The notes beneath the pieces were generated by a model. It worked only from the letters and a program-made list of their open reading frames with translations, was not told the origin of the DNA and searched no databases. Shown here one piece after another: positions 33,546-42,274 of a stretch of 64,000 nucleotides of DNA. The translations under genes were made by a program, and so were the position numbers. The stretch spans positions 1 to 64,000 of the forward strand of contig FCOH02000012.1 in the NCBI GenBank assembly GCA_001544595.2, given 5' to 3'. Origin of the DNA: Caballeronia peredens (GTDB lineage: Bacteria > Pseudomonadota > Gammaproteobacteria > Burkholderiales > Burkholderiaceae). The first letter of the stretch is position 1; each line of letters begins with the position of its first letter.

Positions 33546-34787
33546 TCAGCTTCTGTGGCCGGGCGCTGGCGCAGTCGATGCCGCCGCGTGTGCCCGCGCG
33601 TCCGGCCCGTTCGGCTCGCCGCGGCTCGCAACCGGGTCCGCCGGCGTATTCGCGGTATTCGCGGACGCAGGCTCCGGGCCCGCCCGTTCGAGCGGCGGCG
33701 CGAAATCGACGTGGCGATCCTTGTCGGTCGACAAATCCGCCCGCGCGCGCGGCAGATATTGCGGATACGCCGCCTGCACGAAATTCACGAGCCCTTCGCG
33801 CACGCGGCAACGCAAATCCCAGTTGAGCGCCGAATCGAACGAACTGACGAGCACGCGAAGCTGCATCGCGCGATCGGTGGCGTCGGTGACTTGCAGCACC
33901 TGCACGCGGCCGTCCCATTCCGGCGCGTGGGCAAGAATGCGCTCCAGCTCCTCGCGCAGCGGCGCGATCGGCATGCGGTAATCGACATAGAGAAACACCG
34001 TACCGATGATCTGCGAGCTGTTGCGCGTCCAGTTCGTGAACGGATTCTCGATGAACCACTGCAACGGCACGATCAGCCGCCGCTGATCCCAGATGCGGAT
34101 CGACACATAGGTGCCCGTGATCTCCTCCACGCGGCCCCATTCGCCCTGAATGACGACGACATCGTCGAGCCGAATGGGCTGCGACAGCGCGATCTGCAGC
34201 CCGGCGATCAGATTGCCGAGCACCGGCCGCGCGGCGATCCCGGCGACCAGACCGGCGACGCCCGCCGAAGCCAGCAGGCTCGCGCCGATCTGCCGCACGC
34301 TCGGGAACGCCATCAGCGCCGCGCCGAAGCCGATGATCACGATCACCACCATCACCGAGCGCGCCAGCACGCGCGCCTGCGTATGGATGCGGCGTGCGTT
34401 GAGGTTGTCGTCGGTGTCGAGCGGATGCGCCTGCACGATCGCTTCGCCCACCGCGCTCGCCGAGCGCGCCGCGAGGAACGTGAGCGAGCCGATCAGCGCG
34501 ACGGTTTCGATATCGCGCAGCACGCCGATGAACGGCAACGTATCCGGCGCCTCGAAGATCATGAAACCGATCCCGAGGAAGATGAGCAGAACCAGCGCGG
34601 GCGTTTCGATGTAGCGCAGCACGACGCTCATCAGCGGATACGGCCGCGCGATGCGCGTCAGGATGCGCGTCCCGATGCGATGCACGCCGACCGCAAACGC
34701 CACGGCAATCGCCGCGACGACCAGTGCGCCCGGCCAGGTGCCGAGCGGCCTTTCGGCCAGGTCGAGGTAGTGATCGAATGAATGCAT
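33546..34787 (-). CDS. MscS-family mechanosensitive channel
   Basis: A 413-residue inner-membrane protein. It has about four to five N-terminal helices (for example GALVVAAIAVAFAVGVHRIG and VLARSVMVVIVIIGFGAALM). The MscS pore helix and beta domain follow, with LLASAGVAGLVAGIAARPVL, GNLIAGLQIALSQPIRLDDVV, GEWGRVEEITGTYVSIRIWD and PLQWFIENPFTNWTR. The C-terminal about 60 residues are Pro/Ala-rich and likely disordered. It would release solutes at hypo-osmotic shock, complementing the trehalose synthase encoded downstream. Confidence 0.93.
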   Translation of the reverse strand: MHSFDHYLDLAERPLGTWPGALVVAAIAVAFAVGVHRIGTRILTRIARPYPLMSVVLRYIETPALVLLIFLGIGFMIFEAPDTLPFIGVLRDIETVALIGSLTFLAARSASAVGEAIVQAHPLDTDDNLNARRIHTQARVLARSVMVVIVIIGFGAALMAFPSVRQIGASLLASAGVAGLVAGIAARPVLGNLIAGLQIALSQPIRLDDVVVIQGEWGRVEEITGTYVSIRIWDQRRLIVPLQWFIENPFTNWTRNSSQIIGTVFLYVDYRMPIAPLREELERILAHAPEWDGRVQVLQVTDATDRAMQLRVLVSSFDSALNWDLRCRVREGLVNFVQAAYPQYLPRARADLSTDKDRHVDFAPPLERAGPEPASANTANTPADPVASRGEPNGPDARAHAAASTAPAPGHRS

Positions 34788-34938
34788 GAGCGTCGCGGGA
34801 TCAGCCTCGTGAAAGTGAACACGGCGAGGTAGATACGGCGGTCGCCGTTGGCGGATACGCAGGCGGCCTTGCTACGTCGGTGCCTGAGCAATAAGGCGGC
34901 GCCCGGGCGCGTGCCGGCGTCCGGGCGTCAAACCGGTT

Positions 34939-35295
34939 TCAGCGTTCCGCCTTGCAGGGAAACGCCTTGCCGAGGCCGAGCGAGACCATCGTGGTCGCGT
35001 TGAAGTCGGCCTTGTCGGGATTGTTCGCGATGTACTTGCGCACCGCGTCCGTGAGTTGCTGCGGTTTCACATCCGCCGGCAGGCAAAAGTACTGGCCGAC
35101 TTGCGGCCCGGAGGTTCCGCCGATCGCCTCGATCGTGTTGTAGATGCCGTCCGCCGCGCCTTCGATATACGCCGCGCAGGCGGTGCGTGAGTTGGGATCC
35201 GTTTTGGTGCAGAGCTTGTTCAGATCGTTGCCGGTAAACGCGAACGCGCACACGGGCGTGGCGAGAACACAGGCGATGACGAATTCCCGCAGCAT
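34939..35295 (-). CDS. Rap1a/Tai-family protein
   Basis: A 118-residue secreted protein. The signal peptide REFVIACVLATPVCAFAF precedes TGNDLNKLCTK and a conserved four-Cys pattern (CTKTD, TACAAYIEGA, FCLPAD, FPCKAER). This arrangement matches the Rap1a/Tai immunity family, in which some members neutralise type VI amidase effectors in the periplasm. No amidase effector or type VI gene is adjacent, so a true immunity role is doubtful, and it may be a house-kept orphan of the fold. It follows the ankyrin gene on the same strand by 104 bp. Confidence 0.8.
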   Translation of the reverse strand: MLREFVIACVLATPVCAFAFTGNDLNKLCTKTDPNSRTACAAYIEGAADGIYNTIEAIGGTSGPQVGQYFCLPADVKPQQLTDAVRKYIANNPDKADFNATTMVSLGLGKAFPCKAER

Positions 35296-35399
35296 GATCT
35301 TCCTTTTATGTTGAGCGGCGGCTTAATTGGAGCGACGGGTGCGGGACGCGCGGCGGCCGCGCCCGACCGCCCTTCGCGCCGAATGCACATCGCGCTGCG

Positions 35400-36176
35400 C
35401 TATTTTGCACCGTTTGGAGCGCTTTGCGGAGCGGCGCCTTGCATCGAATCCAGACGCGCCTGCAGGCCCTCGGCGACATCCTTCTCGCTGTACTTGCGCG
35501 CGAAGTCCACGGCCGTCATGCCGATCTGATTCTTGATACGCAAGTCCGCGCCTTCGTCCAGCAGCAGCTTGCAGGTGGACAGATGCCCGCCGCGCGCGGC
35601 CATCATGAGCGGCGTCGTGCCATTGGGCGAGCCCGCGTCGATATAGGCCGAATGGTCGATGAGAAGCTTCACGATGTCGTCATGGCCGTTGGTCGCCGCG
35701 TAGTGCAGCGGCGTCCAGCCTTTCTTGTTCACTTCGGCATCCTTCGCGATCAGCAGATTGACGAAGGTGGCGTCGCCGTTGAGCGCGGCGAGCATCATCG
35801 CGTTTTCGCCCGCGGGGTCGAGCTTTTCGAGATCGGTCTTCGGATTGTCGGCGAGCAACTGGCCGACCTTGTCCGATTTCTCGCGCGCGGCAATCACGAG
35901 GATCGGCGTGCCGGTGTTGTCGACCGTGTTCGGGTCCGCGCCCTGTGCGAGCTGCTTCTTGACGGCGGAGATATCGTCGAACTTGACCGCCTTGATGAGC
36001 GAGTCCACGGACGCGGCCAGGACCGGCTGCGCGATCGCGCACGCCGCGAGCAGCGCGCCCGCGACGAGACCACGCACGGCGGCGCGCGCTCGCGCGGCGC
36101 GTACCGTGGATACCGCGGGGGAAACGTTTGGCGCGCAGGCCGCGGACGGAGTGGAAATCATCGACGAATTGTTCAT
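35400..36176 (-). CDS. Secreted ankyrin-repeat protein
   Basis: A 258-residue protein. After a Ser/Ala-rich N-terminus, a hydrophobic segment (RGLVAGALLAACAIAQPVLA) serves as signal peptide or membrane anchor. About five ankyrin repeats follow, including DPNTVDNTGTPILVIAAREK, GWTPLHYAATNGHDDIVKLL and NGTTPLMMAARGGHLSTCKL. Ankyrin stacks mediate protein binding, and the partner is unknown. The gene lies 64 bp downstream of tatD on the same strand and belongs to the mltG-tmk-holB-tatD run. The ATG at 36176 gives MNNSSMISTP. A longer open frame was rejected because it runs into tatD. Confidence 0.9.
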   Translation of the reverse strand: MNNSSMISTPSAACAPNVSPAVSTVRAARARAAVRGLVAGALLAACAIAQPVLAASVDSLIKAVKFDDISAVKKQLAQGADPNTVDNTGTPILVIAAREKSDKVGQLLADNPKTDLEKLDPAGENAMMLAALNGDATFVNLLIAKDAEVNKKGWTPLHYAATNGHDDIVKLLIDHSAYIDAGSPNGTTPLMMAARGGHLSTCKLLLDEGADLRIKNQIGMTAVDFARKYSEKDVAEGLQARLDSMQGAAPQSAPNGAK

Positions 36177-36240
36177 AAGAGACCTTCGGATTGCCTTGAA
36201 ACGGGTTTGCGCCCGGGCAGCTGGCCGCCCGGGTCGGACA

Positions 36241-37026
36241 TCACGCCGGCCGCGCGATCTTGAAGAGCCGGAAGAAGTTGTCGGTGGTCGCCCGCGCGAC
36301 GGCGTCCTCCGGCTGCTCGCGCAACTGCGCGATGAAACGTCCGACATAACTCACGTACGCGGGTTCATTCGGCTTGCCGCGATACGGCACCGGCGCGAGA
36401 TAGGGCGAATCGGTTTCGATCAGAAGACGCTCGATCGGCACGCGCCGCGCGACGTCCTGCACATCGGTCGCTTTCTTGAACGTGACGATGCCCGAGAGCG
36501 AAATATGAAAGTTCTGCGCGAGCGCCGCCTGCGCGACTTCCCACGTCTCGGTGAAACAGTGCATGACGCCGCCCGGCACGCCGGCGCGCTCTTCCTCCAT
36601 GATGCGCAGCGTGTCTTCCGACGACGCGCGCGTGTGGACGATGAGCGGCTTGCCCGTCGCGTGCGCCGCGCGGATATGCGTGCGAAAGCGCTCGCGCTGC
36701 CATTCCATTTCAGCGATGCTGCGCCCTTCCAGCCGATAGTAGTCGAGCCCGGTCTCGCCGATCGCGCAGACCTTCGGATGCGACGCAAGCTCGACCAGTT
36801 CGGCGACGCTCGGCTCCTTCGCGTCTTCGTGGTCCGGATGCACGCCGACCGATGCATAGACGTTATCGAACCGCTCCGCGATGGCGAGCACCGAAGGCAG
36901 CGTTTCCAGATCGACGGAGACGCACAGCGCATGCGTGACCGAATGCGCGCGCATGTTGTCGAGCACGTCGGGCAGGCGCTCGCCGAGCCCTTCAAAATTG
37001 ATGTGGCAATGCGAATCGACGAACAT
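36241..37026 (-). CDS. TatD-family metal-dependent hydrolase
   Basis: A 261-residue TIM-barrel hydrolase (TatD/YcfH type). Metal ligands are visible as FVDSHCHINF (HxH), GETGLDYYR, LIVHTRASSED, GVMHCFTETW and ETDSPYLAPVPYRGK. Family members are 3'-5' DNA exonucleases or D-Tyr-tRNA deacylase-like hydrolases; YcfH itself is poorly defined. It follows the GNAT gene with a 10-bp gap and is part of the mltG-tmk-holB operon, the usual place for ycfH. Confidence 0.95.
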   Translation of the reverse strand: MFVDSHCHINFEGLGERLPDVLDNMRAHSVTHALCVSVDLETLPSVLAIAERFDNVYASVGVHPDHEDAKEPSVAELVELASHPKVCAIGETGLDYYRLEGRSIAEMEWQRERFRTHIRAAHATGKPLIVHTRASSEDTLRIMEEERAGVPGGVMHCFTETWEVAQAALAQNFHISLSGIVTFKKATDVQDVARRVPIERLLIETDSPYLAPVPYRGKPNEPAYVSYVGRFIAQLREQPEDAVARATTDNFFRLFKIARPA

Positions 37027-37036
37027 GCGATGCTCC

Positions 37037-37564
37037 TTAATGCACTTGCTGCGGCGCGGCCCGCTGCGCATCCAGACGCAAGCCGAGAATCACGAGATCG
37101 CGCTCGACGCCGTCCAATACCGCGACGCGCGGCAACGTGCCCCAGACCTCGAAGCCGAAGCCCGCGAAAAGCTTCATGCTCGCCTCGTTGTGACCGAAGA
37201 CGAAGCCGAGCACGGTATCCACACCGAGCGACGGCGCGCGGTCCAGAGCCTCGCGCAGCAGCTTCCTGCCGAGGCCTTTGCCGCGCGAGCGTTCGTCCAG
37301 ATAGATGCTGACTTCCACCGTGCGCGCATAGGCCGGGCGCCCGTAGAAATCGGAGAAGCTCAGCCACGCGATGATCTCGCCGTCTTCCTCCACGACCCAC
37401 AGCGGCCGCGCGTGCGGGCTGTGGGCCTGAAACCAGGCGATGCGGCTGTCGACCGTGACCGGATCGAGGTCCGCGGTGACCTGGCGTGAGGCGACCGTCG
37501 AATTGTAGATGGAGACGATGGCAGGCAGATCGTCGAGCGTGGCGTCGCGGTATTCAAGACTCAT
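37037..37564 (-). CDS. GNAT-family N-acetyltransferase (phosphinothricin-type)
   Basis: A 175-residue acetyltransferase. It opens MSLEYRDATLDDLPAIVSIY. The acetyl-CoA motif A is EVSIYLDERSRGKGLGRKLL (R-G-K-G-L-G), and the C-terminal segment GHNEASMKLFAGFGFEVWG fits the Pat/bar-like group. Substrate could be an amino acid analogue or similar small amine. It lies between holB (20 bp) and tatD (10 bp) and is therefore cotranscribed with DNA replication and cell-wall genes. In Pseudomonas and many other proteobacteria this slot holds a pilZ gene. Confidence 0.9.
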   Translation of the reverse strand: MSLEYRDATLDDLPAIVSIYNSTVASRQVTADLDPVTVDSRIAWFQAHSPHARPLWVVEEDGEIIAWLSFSDFYGRPAYARTVEVSIYLDERSRGKGLGRKLLREALDRAPSLGVDTVLGFVFGHNEASMKLFAGFGFEVWGTLPRVAVLDGVERDLVILGLRLDAQRAAPQQVH

Positions 37565-37584
37565 GGTTGTGCGGATGAATGGCG

Positions 37585-38625
37585 TCAGGCCGGATAAATC
37601 CCGCGGTACGCGAGAAACAGTTCTTCGAACACGAGGCGCGCGTTGAGCGGGTGATTCTCCACGGCGCGCTGCCGCGTGACGGTTTTGATGTAGCGCGCAA
37701 GCGCGGCGGGATCGGCGCTTTGCGCGCAGCGGGCAAGCGCCTTGCCCGCGCCGGGAAAGTAGCGCGGCCGGTTCGCCGTGCGTTGCGCGAGCAGATCGTA
37801 GAGCCAGCGTTGCAGCCAGCCGAGCACCAGCGGCACCGGCAGCTTCTGCAGATTTTCGCCGCAGGCGAAGGCGTCGCAGTTCGGGCCGGCCGCAAGCTGG
37901 GCGAGCGTGAAGTCGCGCAACGCGCGATTTTCGTCGCTCGCGAGGGCCAGCGCCGCGAGCGGAGCGCCGCCTGCCTGCGCGAGCAGTCCGGCGGGATCGT
38001 CGACGCCTTGCGCCGCGAGCCACGTCTGCGCGGCTTCGGGCTGCGGGACGCTCATCGGCCACTGACGGCAGCGGCTGATGATGGTCGGCAACAGCCGGTC
38101 GATGCGCGCCGACACCAGCAGAAACACGACGCCCGCAGGCGGTTCCTCGAGCGTTTTCAGGAGCGCGTTCGCCGCCGCGACGTTGAGCGCCTCGGCCGGA
38201 TACAGCAGCACGACGCGCATGCCGCCGCGATGCGAGCCCACGCCGCAGAAGTCCAGCAGCGCGCGCACCTGCTCGATCTTGATTTCCTTGCTCGGCGCGC
38301 GGGTTTTCTTGCCTTCGTCGCCGTCGGCCTTGTCAGCGGGCGCATCGGCGGCGTCGTTGCCCGCGGCCGCCAGACCCGCGAGCGCTTCCGGCAACACCGC
38401 GCGATAGTCCGGATGATTGCCCTGCGATAACCACAGGCAGGCCGGGCACGTTCCGCACGGTTCGCCGTTCGCAGCGGGATTCTCGCAGAGAAGTCCCTTC
38501 GCCAGATGCTGCGCGAACTGAAGCTTGCCGATGCCCGCTTCTCCGTGCAGCAGCAGCGCATGCGGCCAGTGTGCGCGCAATTGCTGCAGGCGCTGCCAGT
38601 CGTCGGTTTGCCAGGGGTAGATCAT
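37585..38625 (-). CDS. holB: DNA polymerase III subunit delta prime
   Basis: A 346-residue clamp-loader subunit. The N-terminal ATPase-like domain has HGEAGIGKLQFAQHLAKG in place of a normal P-loop, followed by a zinc module with four Cys (LLCENPAANGEPCGTCPACL) and the HPDYRAVLPE segment. The clamp-loader motif VVLLYPAEALNVAAANALLK and LEEPPAGVVFLLVSAR are also present. An insertion rich in Ala, Asp and Lys occurs near residue 85-115. It lies 12 bp downstream of tmk, an arrangement conserved across proteobacteria. Confidence 0.96.
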   Translation of the reverse strand: MIYPWQTDDWQRLQQLRAHWPHALLLHGEAGIGKLQFAQHLAKGLLCENPAANGEPCGTCPACLWLSQGNHPDYRAVLPEALAGLAAAGNDAADAPADKADGDEGKKTRAPSKEIKIEQVRALLDFCGVGSHRGGMRVVLLYPAEALNVAAANALLKTLEEPPAGVVFLLVSARIDRLLPTIISRCRQWPMSVPQPEAAQTWLAAQGVDDPAGLLAQAGGAPLAALALASDENRALRDFTLAQLAAGPNCDAFACGENLQKLPVPLVLGWLQRWLYDLLAQRTANRPRYFPGAGKALARCAQSADPAALARYIKTVTRQRAVENHPLNARLVFEELFLAYRGIYPA

Positions 38626-38637
38626 TTTCTATCTAAA

Positions 38638-39258
38638 TCAGATGCTTGCGACCACTTCTTCGAGTTTCTCGCGAATCTCGCCGATGGGCCGCGTCGAATC
38701 GACGATGAAAAAGCGTTGCGGCGATTCCGCCGCGCGGCGCAGATATTCGCTGCGCGTGCGCTCGAAAAACGCCTCCGATTCGCTCTCGAACTTGTCCGGC
38801 GCGCGCGCGGCCGAGCGGCGCTCGCTCGCCGTGTCGGTCGGCACGTCGAAGAGCACGGTCAGATCGGGCTGAAAACCGCCCTGCACCCAGCGTTCCAGCG
38901 CTTCGAGCTTGTCGCGCGGCAGGCCGCGTCCGCCGCCCTGATAGGCGAAGGTCGCATCGGAAAAACGGTCCGACAGCACCCAGTCGCCGCGTGCGAGCGC
39001 CGGCTCGATCACCTGCGCGAGATGCTCGCGGCGCGCCGCGAACATCAACAGCGCTTCGGTTTCGAGGTCCATCGGCTGATTCAGCAGGATGCCGCGCAAC
39101 GTTTCGCCGAGCGGCGTGCCGCCGGGCTCGCGCGTCATGACGACCTGACGCCCGTGCGCGCCGAGTTTCGCTGCGAGCTGCTCGCGAAACCAGTCCAGAT
39201 GCGTGGTCTTGCCCGCGCCGTCGATGCCTTCGAACGTGATGAACTTGCCCCGCGCCAT
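38638..39258 (-). CDS. tmk: Thymidylate kinase
   Basis: A 206-residue enzyme converting dTMP to dTDP. The P-loop is [19 protein letters not shown], the DRX motif region is [20 protein letters not shown], and the [11 protein letters not shown] segment is typical. Two ATGs are in tandem at 39261 and 39258, and both overlap the mltG stop (ATGATG with TGA). I chose the second because homologues start [11 protein letters not shown]. Overlap with mltG indicates translational coupling. Confidence 0.96.
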   Translation of the reverse strand: MARGKFITFEGIDGAGKTTHLDWFREQLAAKLGAHGRQVVMTREPGGTPLGETLRGILLNQPMDLETEALLMFAARREHLAQVIEPALARGDWVLSDRFSDATFAYQGGGRGLPRDKLEALERWVQGGFQPDLTVLFDVPTDTASERRSAARAPDKFESESEAFFERTRSEYLRRAAESPQRFFIVDSTRPIGEIREKLEEVVASI

Positions 39259-40268
39259 CATTGACCCCGGATGTATTTGTCGACGGCCTTGTTGTGGTCG
39301 CCCAGATTGTCGGAAAAGATGCTGCTGCCGTCGCCGCGAGACACGAAGTACAGCGCGCTGCTCGTGGCGGGATTGAGCGTGGCGTTCAGCGCGGCCACGC
39401 CCGGCAGCGCGATCGGAGTGGGCGGCAGCCCCATGCGCGTGTAGGTATTGTACGGAGTGTCGGTCTGCAGGTCCTTTTTCTTCAGACGGCCGCCGTATGC
39501 CTGACCCAGACCGTAGATCACGCTCGGATCGGTCTGCAGCGGCATGCCGATGCGCAGCCGGTTCGCGAAAACCGCCGCGACGAGCGGCCGGTCCGTCGCG
39601 CGCCCCGTCTCCTTCTCGACGATCGAGGCCATGATCAGCGCCTCGTAAGGCGTCTTGTAAGGCAGATTCTGCGCGCGCGTGTTCCACGCTTCCGTCAGGC
39701 GTGCCTGCATCAGCCGGTATGCGCGCTTGTAGACCGTCAGATCGCTGGTGTTTTTATCGAAGAGATAGGTGTCGGGGAAGAACAGGCCTTCGGCCGAGGC
39801 CTTGTCCACTTCCGCCGCGCCGATCGCGCGCAGGAGATCGATGTCGCTCATGCCGGCCGTGTCGTGCTTGAGCGCGGGATTGCCGTCGAGTTCGTTGCGC
39901 ATTTTCTGCAGCGTCCAGCCTTCGATGACGGTCGCGACATACTCGTTCACGTCACCGCGGGCGATCTTCTGCAGCACTTCGTAAGGCGTAATGCCGCTCT
40001 TGAACGCGTAATTGCCCGATTTTAGTTGCGCGGACAGGCCGAGCACGCGCGTCATCAGCACGAAGAGCTCTGGCTCGACGGGCACGCCGCCGCGATTCAA
40101 CTGGGCGCTCACGCTGCGCAGGCTGCTGTGGGGTTTGATGGTGACGTCGAGTTCGGGCGTCGAAAGCTCCATCGGGCGGTTGGCCCACCACCAGACGCCG
40201 CCCGCGACCGCTGCCGCGAGCAACGCGGCGAGCACCGTCGCCACGACGCATTTCTTCAGAAAGGTCAT
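39258..40268 (-). CDS. mltG: Endolytic murein transglycosylase
   Basis: A 336-residue single-pass inner-membrane protein. The N-terminal anchor ([20 protein letters not shown]) is followed by a LysM-like region and the YceG catalytic domain with [16 protein letters not shown], and with [16 protein letters not shown] carrying the catalytic Glu. Other conserved segments are [15 protein letters not shown] and [18 protein letters not shown]. MltG cuts nascent glycan strands and sets their length. It heads the tmk-holB-tatD run and is divergent from ygfZ, with a TATAAT at 40295-40300 in the shared gap. Confidence 0.96.
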   Translation of the reverse strand: MTFLKKCVVATVLAALLAAAVAGGVWWWANRPMELSTPELDVTIKPHSSLRSVSAQLNRGGVPVEPELFVLMTRVLGLSAQLKSGNYAFKSGITPYEVLQKIARGDVNEYVATVIEGWTLQKMRNELDGNPALKHDTAGMSDIDLLRAIGAAEVDKASAEGLFFPDTYLFDKNTSDLTVYKRAYRLMQARLTEAWNTRAQNLPYKTPYEALIMASIVEKETGRATDRPLVAAVFANRLRIGMPLQTDPSVIYGLGQAYGGRLKKKDLQTDTPYNTYTRMGLPPTPIALPGVAALNATLNPATSSALYFVSRGDGSSIFSDNLGDHNKAVDKYIRGQ

Positions 40269-40417
40269 GCGAAACACGCTTGAGATAAGACCAATATAAT
40301 AACTTGCCGCCTGCACCGGAGTCGCGGAGTCGTTTCCGCCGCAGCGCCTGCACGACAGAACGGACCGCCGCGCGTCGCAATCGCGCGTATCTAGCCGCAT
40401 TGACAGCCGCCCACCTC
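40269..40417. promoter_or_regulatory. Divergent mltG/ygfZ promoter region
   Basis: This 149-bp gap contains TATAAT at 40295-40300 on the plus strand, a perfect -10 for ygfZ. No -35 with proper spacing is obvious. The mltG promoter on the other strand could not be located. Confidence 0.35.
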
Positions 40418-41404
40418 ATGAATTCCCAGAACCCAGCCCTCGCCGCCTCCGATTTCGACGCCGTCAAGAACGCCGGCGCCTACATGCCGCTCGCGCAATT
40501 CGGCGTGATCGACGTCAAGGGCGAGGACGCCGCCTCCTTTCTGCACAGCCAGATCACCAACGACGTCCAGCATCTCGACGCCTCGACCGCGCGTCTCGCG
40601 GGCTACTGCTCGCCGAAGGGACGCCTCCTCGGCTCTTTCCTGATGTGGCGCACGGCCGATACCGTGCGGCTGCTCATCGCGCGCGACGTGCAGTCCGCCG
40701 TGCAGAAACGCCTGTCGATGTTCGTGCTGCGCGCGAAGGCCAAGCTCTCCGACGCCACGCCCGAAGTCGCCGCGATCGGTTTCGCGGGCGACGTGCGCGC
40801 GGCGCTGTCCGGCATCTTCGATGCGCTGCCGGACGGCGTGCACGTGAAGGTCGAAGGCCCGCACGGCGCGCTGATCCGCGTGCCGGACGCGGCGCATCGT
40901 CCGCGCTTTCTGTGGGTCGGACCGAAGGCCGAGGTCGAGGCGCAACTCGCGAAGCTCGACGAAAAACTCACGCGCGTGCCCGAATCGATGTGGGACTGGC
41001 TCGATATCCACGCGGGCGAGCCGCGCATCACGCAGGCGACGGTCGAGCAGTTCGTCCCGCAGATGGTCAACTTCGACGTGCTCGGCGGCGTGAACTTCAA
41101 GAAAGGCTGCTATCCGGGGCAGGAAATCGTCGCGCGCAGCCAGTATCGCGGCACGATCAAGCGGCGCACGGCGCTCGCGCACGCCGACACGGCCGCCGCC
41201 GGCGTCGAGCTGTTCCATTCCGACGATCCCGGCCAGCCGTGCGGTCTCGTCGTCAATGCGGCGCCCGCGGAAGGCGGCGGTGTCGACTGTCTCGTCGAAA
41301 TCAAGCTGGCGGCGCTGGCGAGCGGCTCGGTGCACGTCGGCGCGGCCGATGGCCCCGCGCTCACGTTCGTGCCGCTGCCCTACGCCTTTCCCGCCGACGC
41401 CTGA
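40418..41404 (+). CDS. ygfZ: Folate-binding YgfZ protein
   Basis: A 328-residue protein related to aminomethyltransferase. It contains the hallmark NFKKGCYPGQEIVARSQYRG (family consensus K-G-C-Y-T/P-G-Q-E), the start-proximal FGVIDVKGEDAASFLHSQIT and the IHAGEPRITQAT segment. YgfZ binds tetrahydrofolate and supports repair or assembly of certain iron-sulfur enzymes such as MiaB. The ATG at 40418 was chosen because the longer frame crosses the mltG promoter. It is followed after 12 bp by the NRDE gene. Confidence 0.96.
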   Translation: MNSQNPALAASDFDAVKNAGAYMPLAQFGVIDVKGEDAASFLHSQITNDVQHLDASTARLAGYCSPKGRLLGSFLMWRTADTVRLLIARDVQSAVQKRLSMFVLRAKAKLSDATPEVAAIGFAGDVRAALSGIFDALPDGVHVKVEGPHGALIRVPDAAHRPRFLWVGPKAEVEAQLAKLDEKLTRVPESMWDWLDIHAGEPRITQATVEQFVPQMVNFDVLGGVNFKKGCYPGQEIVARSQYRGTIKRRTALAHADTAAAGVELFHSDDPGQPCGLVVNAAPAEGGGVDCLVEIKLAALASGSVHVGAADGPALTFVPLPYAFPADA

Positions 41405-41416
41405 GATTTCTCATCC

Positions 41417-42238
41417 ATGTGTCTGATCGTCTTCGACTGGCAACCCGCGGCATCGCAAGAAAACGGCCGCGCGCTGCTGACGCTGTCGGCCAATCGCGAC
41501 GAGTTCTTCCGCCGCGATGCCGAGCCGATGCACTGGTGGAACGATGCGCCCGGCGTGCTCGCGGGCCGCGATCTGACGGGCGGCGGGACCTGGCTCGGGA
41601 TCTCGCGCGACGGCCGGTTCGCCGCGCTGACGAACTTTCGCGCGCCGAGCGAGATGCGCCCGAACGCGCCGACGCGCGGCACGCTCGTGAGCGCGTTCCT
41701 CGCGGGCGAGCGCCTGGCGCCGCTCGACTATCTCGAGCGCGTGGCGCAGGAAGGCCATCGCTATAACGGTTTCAATCTGCTGTGCGGAGACTTCACGCGG
41801 CGCGAACTGGGCTGGTTCGGCAATCGCGCCGATGCGCCGCCCGCGCTGCTCGATGCCGGCGTGCACGGCCTGTCGAACAGCCTGCTGAACACGCCGTGGC
41901 CGAAACTCGTCGCGCAGCGCGAGGCCTTGTGCGATCTGATTCACGCCGACGAGCATCCGTCGCTCGATGTGCTGATCGACACATTGCGCGATCCGCGCAT
42001 TGCCAATGACGAGTCGCTGCCCTCGACCGGTATTTCGATCGAACGTGAACGTGTGTTGTCGGCGGCGTTCATCGAAACGCCCGAGTACGGCACGCGCAGC
42101 ACGACGGCGTTGCGCGTGAATCCGTCGGCGCAGGGCCTGGCGGTCGAGATCAGGGAGCGCAGCGACGACGACGGTTCGCATCGCATCGTGCGGCCCGGGG
42201 CGTTCGAGCGGGCGTTCGCGTTCGATATCGTCCGCTGA
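41417..42238 (+). CDS. NRDE family protein
   Basis: A 273-residue protein of the NRDE (TANGO2/T10) family. The diagnostic N-R-D-E tetrapeptide occurs in LLTLSANRDEFFRRD near residue 33, after MCLIVFDWQP whose Cys2 is the usual conserved position. Other family stretches are GGGTWLGISRDGRFAALTNF, YNGFNLLCGD and GVHGLSNSLLNTPWPK. The human orthologue TANGO2 is linked to heme and lipid metabolism; the bacterial role is unsettled. It follows ygfZ with a 12-bp gap and probably shares its transcript. Confidence 0.94.
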   Translation: MCLIVFDWQPAASQENGRALLTLSANRDEFFRRDAEPMHWWNDAPGVLAGRDLTGGGTWLGISRDGRFAALTNFRAPSEMRPNAPTRGTLVSAFLAGERLAPLDYLERVAQEGHRYNGFNLLCGDFTRRELGWFGNRADAPPALLDAGVHGLSNSLLNTPWPKLVAQREALCDLIHADEHPSLDVLIDTLRDPRIANDESLPSTGISIERERVLSAAFIETPEYGTRSTTALRVNPSAQGLAVEIRERSDDDGSHRIVRPGAFERAFAFDIVR

Positions 42239-42274
42239 GGGCAGCGCACGAGCGCTTCGCTTCACGCAAGCGTT

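Noticed and set aside
32007..34781. Very long open frame (about 920 codons) on the plus strand
   Set aside because: It is antisense to otsA and the MscS gene, both of which have strong family motifs. Its composition (Arg, His, Asp, Ala) is that of a GC-rich shadow frame.
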